NCBI GenBank assembly: GCA_900541025.1
Contig: UQIL01000008.1
Location: 12,104 to 76,103, forward strand
Direction of reading: 5' to 3'
Source of the DNA: an uncultured Collinsella sp.
Lineage (GTDB): Bacteria > Actinomycetota > Coriobacteriia > Coriobacteriales > Coriobacteriaceae
Length of the DNA stretch: 64,000 nt
The stretch's first letter is position 1, and every line of letters begins with the position of its first letter. Below are positions 61,283-64,000 of this stretch, one piece after another. Made by a program: the position numbers and the translations under genes. The notes below the pieces were generated by a model. It was not told the DNA's origin. It made no database searches and was given only the letters and a program-made list of their open reading frames with translations.

Positions 61283-63307
61283 CTACATCAAGTTGCAAAC
61301 AGCCGCCGCGAAGGCTACGGGATCCTCGGGGAGGATGCCCTCGACCAGCAGGGCCTGGTCATAGAGCAAACCGGAGTACTGCTTGATCTTGTCGGCGTCG
61401 CCCGCCTTCTGAGCGGCGACGAGCTTGGAAAAGACCGGGTGCTTGGCGTTGAGCTCGAGCACGCGCTGGCTCTTGGGCATACCGTCGGGCGCGCCCTCGG
61501 GACCCTTCTGGAGCACCTTCTCCATCTCGAGCGAAAGCGGGCCCTCGGTGGTGATGCACGCGGGAGCATCGGTCAGGCGCGCAGAGACGGCAACCTTCTC
61601 GACCTTGCCGCCGAGTGCCTCCTTCATGGCGTTAAAGAGGTCCTCGTTCTCCTTGGTGGCGTCCTCGGCCTCCTTTTTCTCGTCCTCGGTCGCCAGGTCA
61701 AGATCACCGGTTGCGACGTTCTTGAGCTCCAGGTGACGATCCTCAACCTCGGGCTCGGCACCATCGGCCACGGCCTTCTCGGCAGCCTCGCGGGCGGCAT
61801 CGTCCTCGTAGATCTTGGGCATATCGGCGGCAACGTACTCACGCATAGCCTGGAAGGTGAACTCATCCACGTCCTGCGTCAGCAGCAGCACGTCATAGCC
61901 GCGGTCGAGCACGCCCTTTACCACGGGCATCTTGGCCAAGCGCTCACGCGAGTCGCCGGCGGCGTAGTAGATGGCCTTCTGATCCTCGGGCATGCCCTTG
62001 GCATACTCGGCCAGGGTAATCATCTTCTGTTCCTTGGCAGACCAGAACAGCAACAGATCGGCGAGCTCATCGGCCTTCATGCCATAGCTCGAGTAGATGC
62101 CGTACTTAAGACCGCGGCCAAAGTTCTCAAAGAACTTCTCGTAGGCCTCGCGGTCGTTGTCACGCATATCCTCAAGGTCGGCGGTGATCTTCTTTTCCAC
62201 ACGCTTGGCGATGGCCTTGAGCTGACGGTTCTGCTGCAGCGTCTCACGCGAGATGTTGAGCGACACATCGGCGGAATCCACGACGCCGCGGACAAAGTTG
62301 TAGTAGTCGGGCAGCAGGTCGTCGCACTTCTCCATGATCAGGACGTTGGAGCTGTAGAGTGCCAGACCCTTCTCGTAATCCTTGCTGTACAGATCGAACG
62401 GCGCGCGGCCCGGCACAAACAGCAGGGCATCGTACTCGAGCGTGCCCTCGGCATGGAAGCTGATGGTGCGCGCAGGATCGTCAAAGTCGTGGAACGTGGA
62501 CTTGTAGAACTCGTCGTAGTCCTTCTGCTCGACATCGGAGCTGCGCTTCTTCCAGATCGGTGTCATGGAATTGACGGTCTCGAGCTCCTGGTAGTCCTCG
62601 TACTCGGGCTTGTAATCGTCGCCGGCGTCCTCGGGCTTGGGTTTCTGGCGGCTCTTGGACACCATCATCTGAATCGGGTAGCGCACATAGTTGCTGTACT
62701 GCTGAATCAGGCTCTTGAGACCCCACTCGGTCAGGAAGCGATCGTAGGTCTCGGCCTCGCCGTCGGCATCGAGCTTCTCGTTCTCGCGCAGCGTCAGGAT
62801 GACATCGGTACCGTGCTCGGCGCGCTCACCGTCCTCGATGGTGTAGCCCTCAAGACCGTCGGATTCCCACACATGGGCGACATCCTCGCCATAGGCGCGG
62901 CTGACGACCTTCACATGGCTGGCAACCATAAAGGCAGAGTAGAAGCCCACGCCAAACTGGCCGATGATGTCGACATCGGAGCCCTGCTGCTCGGCGTTCT
63001 CGGTCTTAAACTCCTCGGAGCCGGAATGGGCGATGGTGCCCAGATTGCGCTCGAGCTCCTCGGCGGTCATGCCAATGCCGTTATCCGAGATGGTAATGGT
63101 GCGGGCGTCTTTATCAAAGGAGACGCGAATGGCCAGGTCGCCCTGGTTGATCTTGACGCTCGGATCCTGCAGGCTCTTAAAGTTGAGCTTGTCGACGGCG
63201 TCGCTCGCGTTAGAGATAAGCTCGCGCAGGAAGATTTCCTTATTGGTGTAGATGGAGTTGATCATGAGGTCGAGCAGTTTTTTGCTCTCGGTCTTAAATT
63301 GACGCAT
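61283..63307 (-). CDS. htpG: Molecular chaperone HtpG (Hsp90)
   Basis: 674 residues. The N-terminal ATPase domain shows ELISNASDAVDKL, ISDNGIGMTAEEL and IGQFGVGFYSAFMV; then the middle domain and C-terminal dimerisation domain. Longer than the usual 620-630 residues, mainly through an acidic stretch in the C-terminal third (ATEDEKKEAEDATKENEDLF). Helps fold client proteins under stress. ATG at 63307 follows AAAGGAC. Confidence 0.97.
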   Translation of the reverse strand: MRQFKTESKKLLDLMINSIYTNKEIFLRELISNASDAVDKLNFKSLQDPSVKINQGDLAIRVSFDKDARTITISDNGIGMTAEELERNLGTIAHSGSEEFKTENAEQQGSDVDIIGQFGVGFYSAFMVASHVKVVSRAYGEDVAHVWESDGLEGYTIEDGERAEHGTDVILTLRENEKLDADGEAETYDRFLTEWGLKSLIQQYSNYVRYPIQMMVSKSRQKPKPEDAGDDYKPEYEDYQELETVNSMTPIWKKRSSDVEQKDYDEFYKSTFHDFDDPARTISFHAEGTLEYDALLFVPGRAPFDLYSKDYEKGLALYSSNVLIMEKCDDLLPDYYNFVRGVVDSADVSLNISRETLQQNRQLKAIAKRVEKKITADLEDMRDNDREAYEKFFENFGRGLKYGIYSSYGMKADELADLLLFWSAKEQKMITLAEYAKGMPEDQKAIYYAAGDSRERLAKMPVVKGVLDRGYDVLLLTQDVDEFTFQAMREYVAADMPKIYEDDAAREAAEKAVADGAEPEVEDRHLELKNVATGDLDLATEDEKKEAEDATKENEDLFNAMKEALGGKVEKVAVSARLTDAPACITTEGPLSLEMEKVLQKGPEGAPDGMPKSQRVLELNAKHPVFSKLVAAQKAGDADKIKQYSGLLYDQALLVEGILPEDPVAFAAAVCNLM

Positions 63308-63491
63308 GTGCAGTCCTTTCGCGCTACCCCCGTCCGCAAAAACGGCCCGGTTGCCCGAGCCGCATCGCAGACCTGCTATGTTCAGACTTAGATTTTATAA
63401 CCCAATAGCGCGCATATATACATACGGAATCGAAAAACTGTATGTCCGAGCGCTCCAATGCGTCAATTGCCAAGGAGTGTCCCCAGCTGCC

Positions 63492-63518
63492 GGCAGAAAA
63501 GGAACGTCCCTATCTGCC
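63492..63518. repeat. Short hairpin, CGTCCC-loop variant, overlapping the GNAT stop
   Basis: GGCAGA (63492-63497) / TCTGCC (63513-63518) around AAAGGAACGTCCCTA. Position at a 3' end and the GTCCCT loop resemble the CTGTCCC-loop family, but the stem is short and the loop only partly alike. Confidence 0.45.
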
Positions 63519-63947
63519 ATCTACGCGCTTGGCCATCCAGACATGGGGCTGGCCCTCGTCTTCGTAATCTACCGGGGCAATTTGCGTGTAGCCCGCCTTT
63601 ACATAGAGCGGCAGCACGTATTCCTGCGCATGCAGCTTAATAAGCTTGGCGCCGGCATCGCGTGCACACGAAGCACTGGTCTCCACGATCGCACTCGCCA
63701 GTCCGCGACGACGCATAGCCGGCAGCACGGCGACGCGCCCCATAATGTAGGTCTCCCCCGCCGCAACGCCTTCGTCCATGTCGCATGCCGGCAACACCGG
63801 GGCCTCTGCGTCAGCCACGCGCTCAAGCTCTTCGGGAAACACGCGCGAGCAACCGGCAAGCTCGCCGTCTACATAGAGCGTCACATGAATGCAGTTTGGA
63901 TCCTCGTCGATAGCGTCGAACTCATTCTCGTAGCCCTGCTCGTCCAT
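63510..63947 (-). CDS. GNAT acetyltransferase (ElaA/YjcF-like), 5' end probably truncated by an IS
   Basis: 145 residues from ATG 63947. The acetyl-CoA site is IMGRVAVLPAMRRRGLASAIV; KLHAQEYVLPLYVKAGY and EDEGQPHVWMAKRV close the fold. Compared with ElaA and YjcF, the sequence begins at the block just after the first helix (MDEQGYENEFDAIDED aligns with their VEQN...DID), so about 25 N-terminal residues are missing. The hairpin end of an IS200/IS605-like element begins four bases before the ATG, which suggests that insertion removed the true start. GGGTGG in the IS end could act as a ribosome site. Confidence 0.75.
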   Translation of the reverse strand: MDEQGYENEFDAIDEDPNCIHVTLYVDGELAGCSRVFPEELERVADAEAPVLPACDMDEGVAAGETYIMGRVAVLPAMRRRGLASAIVETSASCARDAGAKLIKLHAQEYVLPLYVKAGYTQIAPVDYEDEGQPHVWMAKRVDGR

Positions 63948-63950
63948 CAG

Positions 63951-64000
63951 AACCACCCTTAAAAAGGGTGGTTTGCTCTTAGGGTATAACCCATGGGCCC
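63951..64000. mobile_element. End of a second IS200/IS605-like element, running off the window
   Basis: AACCACCCTT / AAGGGTGGTT (63951-63973), then TGCTCTTAGGGTATAACCC (63974-63992), matching 27069-27110 base for base after the hairpin, where the stem pair differs by compensating changes (CCCC/GGGG to CCCTT/AAGGG). Beyond 63992 the two copies diverge. The body lies outside the window. Confidence 0.8.

Overview
The window is high-GC, densely coded DNA whose gene complement fits a Gram-positive gut actinobacterium of the class Coriobacteriia, most likely Collinsella. Supporting features are an OmpR-type GlnR next to glnA, a MoaC-MobB fusion, tandem YhgE/Pip proteins, an Ebg-type beta-galactosidase and short intergenic hairpin repeats. 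The genus call is inference from gene content; no rRNA or other marker was available to test it. No tRNA, rRNA, CRISPR array or prophage was recognised.

Layout. 1-2774: end of a histidine phosphatase, then moaA and moaC-mobB (molybdenum cofactor). 3008-8096: a DUF559-like orphan, a MATE efflux gene with a MerR-type promoter and a decayed regulator remnant, and ligA. 8344-12147: HtrA protease and the glnA-glnR nitrogen pair with a candidate GlnR box. 12200-16286: a HepT/MntA toxin-antitoxin pair whose antitoxin carries a ribbon-helix-helix domain, LacI and GntR regulators, and a Schlafen-type ATP-binding regulator. 16581-27049: a flavin ene-reductase, then kdpFABC on the minus strand divergent from kdpDE. 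27069-27790: an IS200/IS605-type element. 27882-31308: feoA-feoA-feoB plus a Cys-rich Feo partner. 31401-38549: an HPr paralogue, a mobile-looking inverted repeat, an amino-acid permease, ebgC-ebgA and a divergent LacI repressor with three operators. 38854-41533: aspS and serB. 41650-46263: lactate racemase genes larB-larC-tetR (plus) facing larA-larD (minus). 47144-55654: ppc, hisS, an MFS carrier, an M20 amidohydrolase and a DMT permease. 55856-60862: two YhgE/Pip proteins. 61283-64000: htpG, then a GNAT gene whose 5' end abuts a second IS end at the window edge.

The genes describe a fermentative host-associated cell that scavenges potassium (Kdp) and ferrous iron (Feo), ferments lactose, interconverts lactate isomers, assimilates ammonia under GlnR control and makes oxaloacetate by Ppc.

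The most unusual layer is between genes. Nearly every 3' end or gap on the minus strand carries a hairpin belonging to one of several families: stems that change between copies yet stay complementary, loops or internal boxes that are conserved, a 62-bp tandem hairpin array, nested cruciforms with terminators inside, and 3'-end elements with a conserved apical tetraloop stem. Compensatory stem changes suggest selection on structure and make these families the best candidates here for an undescribed system.
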